Positions 63,203 through 64,000 of a stretch of DNA of 64,000 nt are shown here, piece by piece (positions within the stretch are counted from its first letter, which is position 1; the number at the start of each line of letters is the position of its first letter). The translations under genes were made by a program, and so were the position numbers. The notes under the pieces were generated by a model that was not told where the DNA came from, searched no databases, and worked only from the letters and a program-made list of their open reading frames with translations. Source of the stretch: Deltaproteobacteria bacterium (lineage in GTDB: Bacteria > Myxococcota_C > UBA6777); the NCBI GenBank assembly GCA_002731275.1, contig PCBK01000027.1, positions 1-64,000 of the forward strand. The letters are read 5' to 3'.

Positions 63203-64000
63203 ATGCAGACAAGATCTTTGTGGATGCTTGGGATGGGATGGTTTTGTTTTTTGAACATGTGTTCTTACGCAGAAGCACGAACACAACCAAAAGTCGCTGT
63301 TGTGATGAAACAAGTCACTCCTTTGATGAGGGACTCAAGCGCAGCGATAAGGAGTATGATTGAAGGTGAATTACGCAGACAGGGAAACTCTGTTGTGTCG
63401 CTCCCATCGAAATGGCAGGGGCCGACAAGCGCAGAGCACTCACAGTGGCTCTTGGGTCGGGGGGTGCAATTTATCTACGAAGTGACATTGCGTACATTTG
63501 CAGGGCAGGTTTTGCTGGAGATGACGGAGTTCAATGTTTCGCCAAGGCGCGAGCACACTTCGGTCAGTCGGACGATTGATTCGTTGCGAGCGTTACCTGA
63601 CGTCTTGCCTGGGATGTGCAAGGATCTACTGCACCGCGCCCAAAAGGGGCGCGTGAAACACAGCACGTTCCGCTGGGGACTTGGTGTGGCTGGAGGGCTC
63701 GCGATTGGTTTTGACTCGCGTCCTGACAGTCATCTACATTACCCCGGTGGTCTGGCTGGTGGTTTGGTGCGTTTCTCCTTCGAGGTGCAGTCCTTTCGGA
63801 TCGATCTGGAGAGCTCCTTTTTGGCCGGATACAACAACCACTTTACGGAGATCGTTGCGTTGCGTGGTGTCTACCACCCCTTTATGACAAACATCTCTCC
63901 TTACATCGGCATTGGGGCAAGCTTCATCGCTGCGCCTACGATGTTTGATGGTGTAAGCCCACCGATGTTTGGTGTGGGGATGTCGATCAACGCTGGCTAT
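63203..64000 (+). CDS. Secreted outer-membrane barrel candidate (partial)
   Basis: The gene is open for all 266 codons to the right edge and continues beyond. The start ATG has AAGGAG seven bases upstream, then a signal peptide (MQTRSLWMLGMGWFCFLNM, ending about AEA). Residues ~27-140 form a small alpha/beta domain (VAVVMKQVTPLM, then GVQFIYEVTLRTFAGQVLLEM). From ~150 onward the amphipathic strands FRWGLGVAGGLAIGFDS, FSFEVQSFRIDLESSFLAG and TNISPYIGIGASF suggest the beginning of a beta-barrel. It is likely an outer-membrane protein of unknown role. Confidence 0.82.
   Translation, partial: MQTRSLWMLGMGWFCFLNMCSYAEARTQPKVAVVMKQVTPLMRDSSAAIRSMIEGELRRQGNSVVSLPSKWQGPTSAEHSQWLLGRGVQFIYEVTLRTFAGQVLLEMTEFNVSPRREHTSVSRTIDSLRALPDVLPGMCKDLLHRAQKGRVKHSTFRWGLGVAGGLAIGFDSRPDSHLHYPGGLAGGLVRFSFEVQSFRIDLESSFLAGYNNHFTEIVALRGVYHPFMTNISPYIGIGASFIAAPTMFDGVSPPMFGVGMSINAGY

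Overview
The window looks like a chromosomal segment of a free-living, Gram-negative, deltaproteobacterial-type organism, most likely Myxococcota or a close relative, with mid-range GC. The clues are a secreted Ig/PKD-repeat protein ending in a MYXO-CTERM-like tail (GCGC, membrane helix, KKK), several large cysteine-repeat secreted or lipoproteins, an outer-membrane barrel candidate, and many paralogous proteins of unknown role. No rRNA, tRNA, CRISPR array, phage module or intact insertion sequence was found.

Layout. 1-9.7 kb: a 1,536-residue pentapeptide-like membrane protein, an S9 peptidase, an unknown protein and a processive family-2 glycosyltransferase, all on the minus strand. 9.9-16.6 kb: two tandem paralogous membrane proteins, the MYXO-CTERM protein and a Cys-rich secreted protein, all on the plus strand. 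17-24.4 kb: an atypical ClpP, a leucine-rich-repeat protein, an IorAB-type molybdenum hydroxylase, a divergent LigB-type extradiol dioxygenase and a BLUF photoreceptor. 24.7-29.2 kb: a wax ester synthase/DGAT fused to SCP2, and a secreted amidase.

29.4-36.7 kb holds a compact seven-gene operon behind a good sigma-70-type promoter. It encodes a ketosynthase fused to a degenerate ketosynthase (chain-length-factor-like), a Tat lipoprotein, an acyl carrier protein, a GcvT-fold protein, a ketoreductase, an acyltransferase and a hotdog dehydratase. Together these make a nearly complete dedicated fatty-acid or polyketide line. Next come SelO, a ten-repeat Cys-rich lipoprotein, a GT-C-like membrane enzyme and several unknown membrane proteins (37-47 kb).

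47.5-50.4 kb: a molybdopterin oxidoreductase interrupted by an in-frame TAG, then endonuclease V. 50.5-54 kb looks like an accessory patch: small secreted proteins, a thioredoxin fold without its cysteines, a WGR/TY-Chap-like protein and short repeats. 54-61.5 kb: P450 with a divergent TetR, a luciferase-like monooxygenase, a TetR protein with two tandem HTH domains facing a 48-bp near-palindrome, a PEP-synthase/rifampin-phosphotransferase-like enzyme and a half-size permease. The window ends with a second LRR protein and a barrel protein cut by the edge.

Dispersed through the intergenic spaces are at least four short repeat families. Two of them keep a hairpin at the same position while changing its sequence on both arms, which suggests selection on structure.
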